This document shows, one piece after another, positions 1 through 14,000 of a stretch of 64,000 bases of DNA. Each line of letters begins with the position of its first letter. The stretch's first letter is position 1. The notes under the pieces are model-generated. The model was not told where the DNA came from and searched no databases. It saw only the letters and a list, made by a program, of their open reading frames with translations. The stretch comes from Apostichopus japonicus. Taxonomy: Eukaryota > Echinodermata > Holothuroidea > Aspidochirotida > Stichopodidae. Position numbers and translations under genes: made by a program. Where the stretch lies: contig NC_092578.1 of the NCBI RefSeq assembly GCF_037975245.1, positions 7,653,501-7,717,500 on the forward strand, read 5' to 3'.

Positions 1-419
1 TATTATAATAAAGAATCGTTAGTTTGACCTGACAAGTTTCATTTCTAAGTAATCAAGAAAAAGTGAACAATTTCTAAACTTCTTACTTTGTTCTATTAAT
101 CTGTAAAAATATTCCCATTGACTGGCTTTCGTTTTGTTGAAACATATCCTGGGCAAGGCAACCCAGCAGTGTTGCACCCTTCACTTGGTATTATTAAGAG
201 AACTGACTAGGTGAGGTGTCTTATCTTCATCCGTCGCATTCTTACTTTAAATTATATCGGTTAGGTTTGAAGCTTTCTTAAAGATGTCCCTTGCTCTCGA
301 TCTTTGAATCTGCTTCCCTCACATTAGGGAAATATGTCAAGATTTGGGTAGAAGAATTGATTGTTTGCAATGTTCTTAAATTCATATCAAGAAAACTCTA
401 TGACACCAGTGACATTGCA

Positions 420-1870
420 AAGTAACCGCCTTCAAAATTTCAGTGTGTTGAATACCAGTCTGGTATCAGTGGTGTTACTAGACCTGCACTTGTCAGTACT
501 GAAAGAGGATGGTTTAGGCTATCAACATTACATATCAGCTTGTGTATAATAACAAATGTATAAGTGTAGGATGTGATATGTATAAAGAGTATTGTTAGTA
601 TCATGTGTTGAATACTATTGTTGTATCTGTGGTGTTACTAGACCTGCACTTGTCAGTACTGAAATAGGATGGTGTAGGCTATCAACATTACATATCAACT
701 TGTGCATAATAATAAATGTATAAGTGTAGGATGTGATATGTATAGAGAGTATTGTTGGTATCAGTGTGTTGAACACCAGTGTTGTATCTGTGGTGTTACT
801 AGACCTGCACTTGTCAGTACTGAAAGAGGATGGTGTAGGCTGTCAATATTACATATCAACTTGTGCATAATAACAAATGTATAAGTATAGGATGTGATAT
901 GTATAGAGAGTATTGTTGGTATCAGTGAGTTGAACACCAGTGTTGTATCTGTGGTGTTACTAGACCTGCTCTTGTCAGTACTGAAGAGAGGGGTAGGCTG
1001 TCAATATTACATATCAACTTGTGCATAATAACAAATGTATAAGTATAGGATGTGATATGTATAGAGAGTATTGTTGGTATCAGTGAGTTGAACACCAGTG
1101 TTGTATCTGTGGTGTTACTAGACCTGCACTTGTCAGTACTGAAAGAGGATGGTGTAGGCTATCAACATTACATATCAACTTGTGCATAATAATAAATGTA
1201 TAAGTGTAGGATGTGATATGTATAGAGAGTATTGTTGGTATCAGTGTGTTGAACACCAGTGTTGTATCTGTGGTGTTACTAGACCTGCACTTGTCAGTAC
1301 TGAAAGAGGATGGTGTAGGCTGTCAATATTACATATCAGCTTGTGTATAATAACAAATGTATAAGTGTAGGATGTGATATGTATAAAGAGTATTGTTAGT
1401 ATCATGTGTTGAATACTATTGTTGTATCTGTGGTGTTACTAGACCTGCGCTTGTCAGTACTGAAATAGGATGGTGTAGGCTATCAACGTTACATATCAAC
1501 TTGTGCATAATAATTAATGTATAAGTATAGGATGTGAAATGTATAGAGAGTATTGTTGGTATCAGTGTGTTGAACACCAGTGTTGTACCTGTGGTGTTAC
1601 TATACATGCACTTGTCAGTAGTGAAAGAGGATGGTGTAGGCCGTCAATATTACATATCAACTTGTGCATAATAACAAATGTATAAGTATAGGATGTGATA
1701 TGTATAGAGAGTATTGTTAGTATCATGTGTTGAATACTAGTGTTGTATCTGTGGTGTTACTAGACCTGCACTTGTCAGTACTGAAAGAGATGGTGTAGGC
1801 CGTCAATATTACATATCAACTTGTGCATAATAATAAATGTATAGGATGTGAAATGTATAGAAAGTATAGT
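420..1870. repeat. Tandem array, about 160-bp unit, about nine copies, with higher-order structure
   Basis: The phrase agacctgcacttgtcagtac recurs near 480, 640, 801, 962, 1120, 1281, 1441, 1602 and 1762, a spacing of 158-161 bp. Units around 702-884 and 1182-1364 are almost identical to each other and 480 bp (three units) apart, so the array looks like a three-unit higher-order repeat that was duplicated. It ends about 50 bp before the MRL exon at 1918. Short open frames inside it are repeat artefacts. Confidence 0.95.
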
Positions 1871-1917
1871 TGGTAACATGAGTAGCAACAGTCTTTACAT
1901 TCTTCCCCTTTATTCAG

Positions 1918-2092
1918 TATGGCAGGCAACTCTTACTGAATTATAACCAGACACAACAGGAACTGAGAGAGTACAAAGTGAGACACATATCGGAGACGTC
2001 CTCAATCACCAACGGAATGCCCGATACTATATCCCTATCCAGTATGCATTCGACAGTCAGTTCTCACAGCTCAAGTAGCGGCTCCTTACACG
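1918..2092 (+). CDS. RAPH1: MRL gene, first exon in window (post-PH linker and Ser-rich segment)
   Basis: Acceptor ctttattcag at 1908-1917 and donor CACG|gtacga. It holds 58 codons plus one base and begins Tyr-Gly-Arg-Gln-Leu. The helical start (YGRQLLLNYNQTQQELREYK) follows the PH domain in MRL proteins. The rest is a Ser/Thr-rich stretch (SLSSMHSTVSSHSSSSGSLHG). The incoming phase is 0. The frame stays open about 80 bases past the donor, which makes the exon look longer than it is. Confidence 0.85.
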
Positions 2093-5000
2093 GTACGAAA
2101 CCGCCTTCATTCTCATTAGGATTCGTTAAAGTTATGTTCTACCATAGCTTGTTACAATTTAGATTCAACTCTTGATTTATTTTTTATTTTTTTTATTAAA
2201 CTCTCATTTTAGTACAAACAAAAATGACAATCAACATGTATCATCTTGCTTTGTAAACACAAAAATAAACTTAAACACATATAATCCCATGCAATGGGAA
2301 AGTATATCTTGTAATAATGTTCAATATTAATCCCCAATAAATTTACCCAAGGCTCCCAATATCGTTCCCAATAATTTTTCATATTTGAGCTAAATATGCA
2401 TTTCTGTAAGCTAAAGTAACCTTTCAAAAAGCCAAGCAACACAAAAACAGATGTTTTTTTTCCTGTTTACAATTAAAAGTATAATATTTCAGTAGAATAA
2501 TTAATTAAATTAAGGTTTTTTTGTTTTCAAACAGTGTATTTATATACATATCCAATCCCAATGAATGGTTTGACAAAGGAAATGTCACAACTTTAGCTAC
2601 TTGCTACTGACAAACTGCCTTACACAAAAGCTCTAATGGCTGAAATAAACTTCTCACCTTCATTTTCCTTAATTAGTTAAATCTTTTTCTGTACAGGCTT
2701 TTGAGAAGTGCCGAAATATTGTTTGATGATAATAAGCAGTAAAACATGGCTTTACTAGTTAAGGAAATCATGCCGATTCCTTGAAAAATGATTAGTAACA
2801 GACTAACCATGTGTTCAAATTCTGGAGATCTATTGGCAGAAAATTGCTAGTGTTTTGGTTTTTCTTCTGCCAAATGGCAAAATCCAATGGCATTTAACCA
2901 ATCAATAGCCTGAATTTTAAAGCCTGTTTCTTTGTAAATAACACCAATAATATGCAGTAAAATTTACACCAAGCATCAGTAGTACTATCCTCTTAGTCTG
3001 TAATAATAACAGCCTACAGGCTACGACTAGTTTTGACTTTATAGTAGGATGTCTTTACAGTGATAATTCATGCAATCTTAAGTTATCTTGTTTTGGGGTA
3101 TATTTTCCCCTCTTTTGATACATGTATTTGATCTAAGCCTCTGTTAAATCTGATGCACAGAATAAAGTGAAATAATGAGAACCTATGGGTTTGGTGAAGC
3201 CTGGGAGAGATTAAACAAGTGAACATTTTGTAGATTAGAATCGTCTGATAATCCACGGAACCAACATTAATCAATGTGTGTGTGGGATCACGTCATTCCC
3301 ATTAAAAACACATAGCAGCGACTACATGAAAATATTTGAATGTGTTTCACACTCATTGAAGACAAGTTGTTAAGAAAGCTTATGAAAACAAACAAGCTGT
3401 CTGTCTTGATGGTTGGAGAGAACAGTATAATTATTAGACAACATTTAATGATTAATATTTCACTAATAAGGCTTTTCAATTAGGGTACTAACTCTGTTTA
3501 TGAAACGGTTGATATATTGAGGTGATTAACTTGTCGGTTGGAAGTGAGTTTATTGAGTAGTTAGCCATGGATGAAGCTATTAATCATTCATTGTAATAGG
3601 CTATGACACACTTCTGTATGGGCTATATTTGTGTCAGAGTCAAAACTGTTATGAGTTTATTATCATTTTCATTCCGTATCGCCTCAGGCATGTAGGTCGG
3701 TTGTCTGCCTCTCGCCCACACTAGCTGCCAATACTAGCTGGGATGACTTATTATGATGGTTTGGGAATAGGTTGTGTTTTGTTAACATTTTGGAATTTCT
3801 TGACCTAATATGACGGGGTCTCTCAATAACACTAGCTGCCATTACTGTGGGATGACTAAAAATGTTAGGGTTGGGTATAGTTTGTGTTTTGTTAACATTT
3901 GGGATTTCTTGACCTAATATATGACATGGTCTCTCGCCAGCACTAGCTGCCATTACTGTGGGATGACTTAAACGTTAGGGTTTGGGAATAGGTTGTGTTT
4001 TGTTAACATTTTGGGATTTCTTAATCTAGTATGACAGGGTCTCTTGCCAACGCTAGCTGTCTTACACTCTGTGATGAGTTTAAACAAGCCTAAGGTTTCC
4101 TATGTTACAAGCTTCATGTTCCCATGTCAACTTTATACAAAGGAAATTAAATCTGTTAACAGTCGGTAACTACGTAGTGTAAAAAGTCAAAGTGCAAAAG
4201 AGAAAAAAAGAAACTAGCAGAATTTGGACAATCCTTCATTAGTTTGAACATAGTCAGTGAAGTAGGATCCCAATAAAGGGCAGGGACACAGGCTTTTCAG
4301 GAGGGTTAAAACTCAGACGACCGAGGCTAGGCGGATATGAAATGCGGAACGTGCCGTATAACAACTTTATTAAGGGTGCGGGCCTCTTTGCGTGCACAAA
4401 CTAGACTGACATATATCAAGTTAAACTATACAGAACTATACAACATTATGTGATGCAATTAACTAAACATAGCGCACGTGCAGATTACATTATAATAACA
4501 CTGAAAAAATAAAACTTAAAGATAACAAACAACAACAACACATTTATAGTAACAATGGTGTGTGTGATATCATATTTGCTAATCTCAGCAATTGAAAAGC
4601 AGCAGGTATCATTTTAACAATGGTGTTATATAGGTGTTACATCAATGTTACAACGGTGTTACATACAGTAGGTAGTTTTCAACATATCTACGTGGAGCCA
4701 GAACCCAAGCGGTCGACCTCAGCTGGCAACCAATTTGACAATCCTTCGATTTACTTCTCTATAATTTGGGAAACCTTTCCAGATTTAGACTTTTAATCAC
4801 CCATTCCTAAACGTAAATCCTTCGTCCTTGCAGACAGCAGATCCAGTGGTCGTTCATCACTATCGATCTATCAGCCCACTCAAGTCTTACCGTTACAGGC
4901 GAACGCACCGATCAGGAGAGGCACGGTCGGAAATATGTTTGCCAACGCCTGGAAGAAAGGTCTGGAAACTGACGGTAAAGGTTCCAATGCGGTAAGTAAT

Positions 5001-8000
5001 TGGGGGATAATAATAGGGAAGAAGTGTTTTGAAGGAGGTGGGAAAAGGGAAAATTGTAAATCAGTGTGTTTCAGAGCAAGGCATTACATGGATTATTGCT
5101 ATGGATGGATTTGTTGATCAATTAGCTCATGAGGCGGTGTCCGAAGATTGAAGACGGAAGAAGACTTTTCCAGAGGTGCTCTCTAGATTATTTGGGGGGG
5201 GGGGGGCGAGGGGGGGGTATTGTGAGAATACAACTGAAAGTAGTCGATTAACATTTTTCTCTTTGAAGGGACTTCATCTGCAAAATGCGTCACACTTAAG
5301 ACTTGTTTCAACTATTAAGCAGTTGAAATTCGTCGAAATTACAGCACTGGAATATGAAAAGCTATATAAATAAGAGTACTGGGGAGGCTATATTGCACAA
5401 TGGCTCTTTAGCTAAGTATGTTAATCAAAAATCGCAAGAGCTGGAAAACAAAATTTTGGGGAAAATGCACTAAATAAAAGAACATTAGGAAATCATGTTT
5501 TTCCACAAATCAAATGCAGAGGGCTTACCATTGACCATAAATATTGAGGGAATTTTTGCTTCATAATGTGCTGGAAAGTTATCGGTGAAAAAGATTCAAG
5601 ACCTTTTATTCATTCTGTGCAAAAAAAGGGTAACATTGCTAAAAGAAAGAAAAAACAACACTGACAGATTGCACATGCTTTCTATATACTCATCTCCATG
5701 GCAACCAAGCTCAGGTTAAAAAATAATATCAACAGTTTCACATTATGATGGTTAGTAACCAAATATGATATGAAGTAGTTTCCATTTATGTGGAAGCATG
5801 TTTTTTATTTCAAACTTATAAAAAAAAAGTACAGGTACCCACACCACCAACCCTCCCCCACCCTTCCCCCCCCCAGCCTCCGTTCAAAGATTTCTCTTCA
5901 TATATCTCATCTGCAGGAGTCTTTACTTTATTACTGTAGGTCAGGTAGCTGGCTGCTTTTGTTGAAATTGAAAATTGAAACCCTCAAAGTTTAGAATAAA
6001 AGAGGGTTTGGTTTGTTACCACTGCCAGTTATAAAGGGTCTATAAAATTGACCTCAGAATTTTCAAGAAAATGCTAAAAAGGTCATGTTGCATTTCACAT
6101 AAAAAAAAAATTCAAAGCACTTTAGTTGTAAGGATTTCTGTGACAGTTTGATATTAGCATTTATGTTCCCATTGCATTCATGGTTTTGACAGAGAAGCTT
6201 AGCATTCACATTGTTGTGATAGTGTTTAGTTAAGTTAAGTTTAGTTTAGAATCAAAATTAAGAAAAAACTGTTAGCAAACTGCTTATCCACTAGAGAGGC
6301 TGTGTAAGAGAATGTGTAAAAGTAACTTGTCCTGACGTTTTGATCCTAGCAGGATCTTCTTCAGAGGCTAAAAGTTTAGTTTAGTTTAGTATAGTAGAAG
6401 AAAGGGATTAGGAAGGACACTCAAGACTCTATCAAGGGACCAATATAGGAGAGAAAAACACTAAAGGAGAGAAAAAATGGCAGAAGACATGAAAAATCAA
6501 ACCCGATTACAATTTGTCACAGACCGTGCAAGACAAGTTATTTCCTAAACTGAATTTCAGTAAGATCAACCGATATTCTTCAACTTATAGTAGTTCATGT
6601 CACACCGGCAGCAGAAGGAGAGCCAAATTGATAGAGAAGTGGGACCTCTATCCGCCAACAGTTTATAACAAAACTTATTCAAATTTATTCAATTTATTCA
6701 AATTTATTCAATTTATAAAACGTGAAAAAGAAGAAAGGGGAAAACATGATACAGTCTGTACTCTAAACTGAAGTACTGTCACAGTTCACAGAGAAGTAAT
6801 CACCTTAAACAGGCTAAATATGCAAGTCGAAATGTTTGAATATATTATTAGTGCCTTCCATATATATTTTGGGGGTTGCCAAAGGTGAAGAGTGGATAAA
6901 GTTGTTGACAGTGGCTGTTCGCTTTCCATCATACGTCTACAAACAGTTGTTTTCCCTTACCTTTTTAAAACTCAACTTTATTATTGGTAATTTTGACAAT
7001 TATTTCCCTGCAAGAAAATAAGAGTTGTAACCTCCATTTTGTCGATGAGGTTAGATAGTTGACATTTCATATTTTCATTGTAATAAATAGACAATTGTTA
7101 AAAGAATGGATAGAGTAAATCCCAAGCCCTCCCCCCTACATAAAGATATATATTTTGTTTGTTTTATATTTTAGTTTATTTATATTTTTAATTGAGTAAT
7201 AGCTAGTTTCTTTCAAACATGTGACAGAAATTTGACATTGAGAGGCAAATTTATTGAGGAGCAGTGCTTTTGTTTAGGTTTCTTAAAATAAGTAAAATAG
7301 AATTCTTAGAATAGAAGTACATATTTCTGAACGTTAAATACAACCTTGGTTAAACATTATTACTTATACATCCATTATGTTTTCTTTGCTTGTATGTAGA
7401 TCACATTAAAGTGAACCTGTATGAAATGTCATTCCTCTGGCTAAGTCCTTCCGACCAGCCTCAGTAAATGCCAGAGTTTTTTTATCCTTCCGAGTGGTTT
7501 TGTACATCAGTGCTTTTATGTGGGTGGACAAGGAAGACACTACATTTACAACAAAAAACTGCCAAAGTAGGATTTAATTTACAGGTGTGATCTCATTTGT
7601 TCAGTCCCAAGTTATAAAATTTTCAAGCCAGGGTCGATGTTACGTGAAATACGCAGCTTTTTTCTGTTGCAAGAAAGTAGCATGGCTATAACATTCCACA
7701 GTACTGGAGTACAGTTCCCAATGTCCCACTTTTGCAGATCTAATTGTGTTTCGTTATTAAGAGCTCACATGAAGAGATAAATGTTCAAGGTAAATTGCAT
7801 TTTTTGGGTGAAATAATGAGTTTTTCACTCAATATTTTTTTGCCAGGACCAGTTCCACTACTATCTTGTTTTTGTTCCTCTCTAATAACATCTTAATTGT
7901 GTTTTAGCTTTCATTTCAAATGTTTGTGCAGATTTTTCTGTAATTTTCAACTCACTGGATATTGCGCAAGCATGTTCGATGCCTGCGAGCCATAACGAGG

Positions 8001-11000
8001 ATAATGTATTGGTTTACGGTGACTGTTTTAAGATCGTTTGCCATATTAAACCATATGTAAACAACAGAGCTCTTATTTAATTACAGCGTAAACAGATAAT
8101 GTTTTTAGTTTGTGAAAAAGTGAAAACATCTGGATACGAAGTCTGACATTTCAAAATGTTGTTCATCTTAGAAATTGACCGCTAGGGTAACAATGGTTGA
8201 ATTAATATTTATGTTTACTGCAAAACTACCAGGAAGGGCTGAAACATCTAATAGTTTCTACTGTTATTCTATTGTTATATATCTATTGTCATGACATAGT
8301 CTAGTTGTTACCTTTTGTGGTGAGGCAAGATTGTCCCAAGACAAATTTCACCAAACATGTAATAATCCCACATGATGATACCAGCTAATTTGCATACCAT
8401 CAAGGGGTTCAAAGGTCATCTCAGCTGCTGGGGTAGCTTAATGAACGGCCAGTAAGATATTCTCGATATAAGGAGAATTATCCCACATTATCAAGTTATT
8501 GCCGACTAATACAAGAATGAAGCTAGAGGGTCACCTGGTCTAGATGTAAGCTTAAAACTACAAATAAGATTTTCTCATGTCCTCGAGCTAATTAGCACAC
8601 AAGTAGGACAATGAAAGAACTCCTAAGCTGGTTGTTTGGTCATAACGTACTCCATACAAGAAAAAAGAAAGCAAAACAGACTAAAAACTTCCTATCCCTT
8701 CATTTGCTTCATTGGCCTCATTTACACCAAATTTCTCACAAGATAGCCTTGATAGGTGATATTTTTTATATCATTTTGCTCCAAAAGAAAGGAAAAGAAG
8801 TAAAAACTCCCATCCATTCTGAATAGAACAACAAGGTACCGAAAGGAATCTTCCCGCATTTTTGTCTTTAACTCGCTTCATTTTCATTTGCGTTTTATCG
8901 TATTTCATTTTTTGACCTATTTTACATTATTTCCATACATGTATTATCGTCACATGCGTCAGTATCGAAAAGCTTAATCATTTTTGCCGACCGTCACAAT
9001 TGCTTTCCCCTTCCCTCGGCTTTATTCCATTATGATTTGCAGTCTAGCACACATGCATATTAATTATCTTTGTAGACAAATTCCAACGGTAATTTCATCC
9101 AATCGCCAACGTCGAACGAGGTATGCACTGAATTCTCTCAGATACGGTCACGCATTGCTCTGTGTCAATGTATTACATATTTTCTCCTCATCTTCTGAAT
9201 ATTGCTCTCTTGCTCGGGGATATGCATGCATGCATCCTTCGTGGGAGTTTGATATGTTTTTTTGGCCGTCTACTTTATTCATTTTGTTTTCACATACTGT
9301 AGTGTAGGTTGAACATTACAATCTTTAATCATGTTGTTGATATTTTGCATGGTCACCTCTTGTTTTGTGCATGAAGTATTAAAGTACTTGATCCTTTTCT
9401 GTTGTTTTAAGATGTTTATTACTCTTAGTCATTTATTTTCATTTTTACAAGCCTACAGCAAAAACTTTCACTGGCACTTGCCTGTATAGTATATTCCCAT
9501 ATTGTGTTCAGGGATATTTATTGCAAAGGGATATTTATTGCAGAGATATACCCTCACTTGCTCCTCACCTCACCAATCCCTTCTGTTGGGAGATATTTTA
9601 AGAGACACCTCACAGATGTAAAAGTCCTTACCCTACCATCCAAAATTGGTGGGATATGCATTTCTATGAAATGAAAAAAACTTTTTTTCTTTTACACAAT
9701 CAAACAGTAACATGTTTCTATTGTTATACAGCCTGTGATGTAATGTGTGGCTCACATGAGGCTTAAATTAAACTTGACTTTGTCTGGCCATGGCAAAGAT
9801 TAAAAGAAGTTTGTTAGTTCTTGTAAGCTTGTATTTGTTAAATTATGCTGATTTCCTGTTAAACCAACTTGAAGTCAGGGCAAACAGACCATTGGTCCAT
9901 GGCACCCAGTTGTGACGATCTCTTACATAGTGTACTTTCTCGTCATTTTAAAAGCACTGATATTAACAGTATGAGCTGGATTAATATTCTGTGTGTTTCT
10001 ATCAGATAAAGGTTAGGAACTGTTCACACTGTCAGTAGATGTGCTTTGAAGCATGATTTCAGAGGACAGTAAAGAGTGGTATTATCATTAGAATCGGATA
10101 CAGGTTAGGAACTATGTTCATACTGTCACTAGGATTGCTTCAAAGCAGGTTATAAGAGTACAGTGTATAATGGTATTAGCATTAGAATCAGATAAAGATT
10201 AGGAACTGTTCACACTGTCAGTAGATGTGCTTTGAAGCATGATTTGAGAGGACAGTATAGAGAGGTATAAGCATCAGATGAAGGTTAGGAACTGTTCATA
10301 CTGTCAGTATGAATCCTCCCAAGCACTTTATGAGAGGATAGTACAGAGTGGCTCAAGCATTAGAAAGTGTCCCAACTAGCTAATTTGTGGGGTGTCCCAA
10401 TTGCATATTCATGACTGCTTGTAGACATGTTGCTGACATTGCAAAAGCAATGGCAGGAATTTTGTGAAAAGTCTTTTTTTGTTGTTAAATTATTCTTTAA
10501 ATTTTCATAAAACCTCTCGATGAAAGTCATCTTTTTGTTGACTTTGCAGGAAGTTTTGATGCTTGTTATGCATGAGACCAAACATCAGACTTTCACTTTT
10601 ATACAGCACATAGAAAATATTACTTCCCGCTGTGTAAGATAATGTTTTGGGCTTCAGCCACCGGTGATCAGTGTCATTCAGGCTTGATGAGATGGGTGTT
10701 GTGGGTGTGCGGGGGGAGGGAGGTAGGGGAGCTAGAATCCTGTTCCCAGGTTCAACTGTGACAGCTGTAGGAAAATATGAGATTAAAACAACAATGTAAT
10801 CCCATTCTCATAATACACTTTTAAGGATATAGTTTGTCTTCAACAAAAGTAGGCCAAGGCCACCAAGGCCATTATTGACTATGACTATGGCCTGGCTCTT
10901 TACACCACTGATCTCAGTATTAAAAGTGTCTTAACTCAACGCAAGTATCAAAAGTGTCTTAACTCAATGTAAGTATCAAAAGTGTCTTAATTCAACACAA

Positions 11001-14000
11001 GTACCAAAAGTGTCTTAATTCAACGCAAGCATTGTGAGAAACTGGCTATACAGTATATCACAAAGACACTGCATATTATGGGTAAGGGATGTATTTTTAC
11101 ATTATATGTACTATGTATTAAGGCTGATAAATCCGCAGGTCTTGTTTCACCATTTTCTTACTACAATGTATTCGATGCCCTCATAATTACTTCTTTTTTA
11201 ACTACCTGTCAGATAAAATGCATTTTACGCAAAGTCGACTTTCAGTTTTTTGTTTCCACCGCGGATATTTGGCAAACATTTGAAAAGATGTGTCCTGTAT
11301 AATTGAGTATTAATGATGGTAGCATGAAGAACATCTGATACTTTCATTCATACTCATTCATACTACCACATACCGACTCCCTAATACAACTTGACACATT
11401 AAAATAAGAAAGTATGCTTCAAGAAATAATAAAAGTGCATTTTATCTCACAAGTGTTCACAATTTTTAAAGATATGTTGTAAAGCCCAGATATGACATAA
11501 ACCCTTTAGAGGCAAAGATTGTTGTCACAGTACCTTTGTTTGCACATATTGTTATAAAACTGATTATCCTTGGTTTCTACGTCAGCTGATTGGGCAGGCA
11601 GTATTGTCGCAGATCATTCTGCATAGTTGGATCGAGCCGAGCAACGATGAGTTATTTTCCTGACTTTAACCAGGAAATGAAGGCAAATTGTTCAAAACAA
11701 TTTACATTTCGGATTGAGGGACTTTAGTCGTGACTCGTCGATTGAAGCACTGCCGATTGGATATAGAAATTTTTCGAAAATGTAAAGAAATTGTCTGACA
11801 GTTTGATTTACGTTTAGCAATCCCTAGCCATGCAACGCTTCACCTTTGTTTAAACTTTTTACAAGAAAGATCTTCTGTATTTTTGCAGTTGCAACCCTTA
11901 TTTGTCTCTAATCATTTCAGTCTTTTTTTTATTATTGTCAAGTGCTGCATTCCCCCTCCTTCCATTTAAAAACTATCGTCATATTTTACGTTGCAAATTG
12001 TATGTAGTTAGTTTCAATACACAATGCATCTGCCAACTGTCTCCTTTTGTTCTTTGCAAATTTATGCATTATTCTCCAATCTTTTCTTTTCATACATGAA
12101 CAATTATTTGATGTAGGACATGCGGCTCCTCCCTGCGATACTACCATAAATATTTGCAAAATTTTTGTGGCGCCAAAAAAAAACAAGAAACGAAAGTTGA
12201 TTTTTCATAAAAACCTATTGACGCATTCACTTCTATGTTACGTATAAAGTGTCATTTTCAATATAGAAATCGAGCACCACAAATTCACACACAAATGCAT
12301 GAATATCCATCTTGTCATTTTCCTGTTTGTTTTAGTTTGTAACCATCAAAATTTGGTTGATTTTTTAAATATTTTTCCAATTGTTTTTTTCTCCGAGTAC
12401 CATTTCATGCTTTCCGATTTTAATAGGCAAAGGAAGGGCTTAACACAACTACCTCATGTATACAATTATTGTTGACAGTATTCAACTTCTTTTATACTTT
12501 TCACAGAATGTGAGTTTTGAATGGTGAGGTTTTTGCATGCCTTTTTTAATTAAAATGTTGAAATGATTTAACCCTGCCTGGTATTTTTGATCATCAACAC
12601 CATTATTTGAGATTGCCATGTATCTACAGTATAGTGAGCCAAAACACACACACATAACATGCTTGTTCTCATGCCAGTTCATTTCAGTTTGTGGCTGTGT
12701 TTGTGCTCCTTCCATAACGGACAGGAGAAATGAAAGCCAAAAAGTGATTCATCTTCTATTTTTAATACGCACGTCAAATTCACTCTTGCATAGAAAAGTG
12801 AATCAGTTTCTCTTCCTTTGCTTTTCGACAGAACACCGAACTGCACAGACCTGCGATCGTCACGCCGACCAAGTCGAAGAGACCAAGTCAGACGCTGAAC
12901 GAGTTTGAAGTCCAGAGGGCGCTGCAAGAGCTCGACATGGAATTAGATATGAGTAATGACAAGGTAATAAAAGAGCCACACCGTCCCTACAAGCTTCAAA
13001 GTTCAACGCCAGAATCCTTGGCAAATCTGTTCATACCTCCGTCGCCCAAAGGGTCCCGCCATTCTGGGGCTTCCCTCTCGGACAAGTCGTCCCTCTCTGT
13101 CACTCCCAAAGTAGGACAGAGCCCTCGTTCCTCTACATGTAGTTCTAACGCGAGAGGCAGCCCCGCTTCCTCAGTGTCGTCGGCATCCAGTGTTCACCTC
13201 CTTCAGTCCAGACAGGCACAGATAAACTCACCTCCACCCTCTCAGAATCAGCCTCTCTCTACTAATGTTAGTAATGCCAGCAATGGTCACCCACACGGCA
13301 ATCTAACCCTTCAGCTGCACCGACATTCGGCAGCATCCCCGCCCTCTAGTCCCAGAGAACATTCCCCCCGGGGCTCCCCCACTCTCCAATCACCGTCTGG
13401 CCACAGCCGATCCAAGAGACCCATTCCCGTGCAACCGCCTACCGCTCCTCCTTCCTATAGGAACTCACAAAGCCCAGTAGACGCACCACCCCCCAACTTT
13501 GAGCATCTCATTGACGAGAGTAACACGCAGTACCACCTAGTGAACCCCGAGCCATTCAGAAAGCCCCCATCGCCATTGACTTCGTCTGGCGTAACTACGA
13601 ACGAAGGGAACATATCTCCGAGTTCCCCTCTCACTCCCACACCGAAACGGAATTCCTTGGGTAGCCCCAGTCGACACGTGCCCCCGCCCCCACCAGTTCG
13701 TAGCCCGACTACCAGGCTGAGTAGGTTGTCTGGCACGGAGGACCAGTTTACGTTCGGGAACCTGGGCGCCAGGCAAGAACCGCCCAAGCGGGTACAATTC
13801 AGAGACAGCTACGATGAGATCCCCAAGGGGTCCTTCGATTACGATTCCGAGGGCTCTTCGTTATCCTCCTCTTCCCCAAACACTTCGAGTGCTTCGTACG
13901 GGAGGCCAAACTTCATCCAGAGCCTAGCCGAACAACAGAACAGCGGTTACGATATGTGTAAAAGGCAAAGCTATTCTAGATTGCAGCGTAGTCCTTTAAA

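Larger units (their letters stand above)
4992..12831 (+). other. Large MRL intron (7.8 kb), no exon recognised
   Basis: The reading frame and the MRL protein alignment run straight from exon 4834-4991 to exon 12832-14991, so no coding exon needs to be missing. Contents: a G-run at 5192-5216, short Tgttta-type and ttcaaattta-type simple repeats (6,220-6,390 and 6,660-6,720), a hammerhead-like hairpin near 6,330-6,367, a 90-bp tandem array and a 28-bp tandem array. The open frame at 8984-9307 has no recognisable protein features. Confidence 0.7.

Noticed and set aside
702-1364. Pair of identical 60-codon frames (MHNNKCISVGC type)
   Set aside because: They are the same part of the 160-bp tandem repeat read twice, with no codon-level constraint.
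12961-12970. AAG|gtaata as an internal donor in the MRL terminal exon
   Set aside because: Coding continues without a break and with protein-like composition on the other side, so splicing here is not needed.
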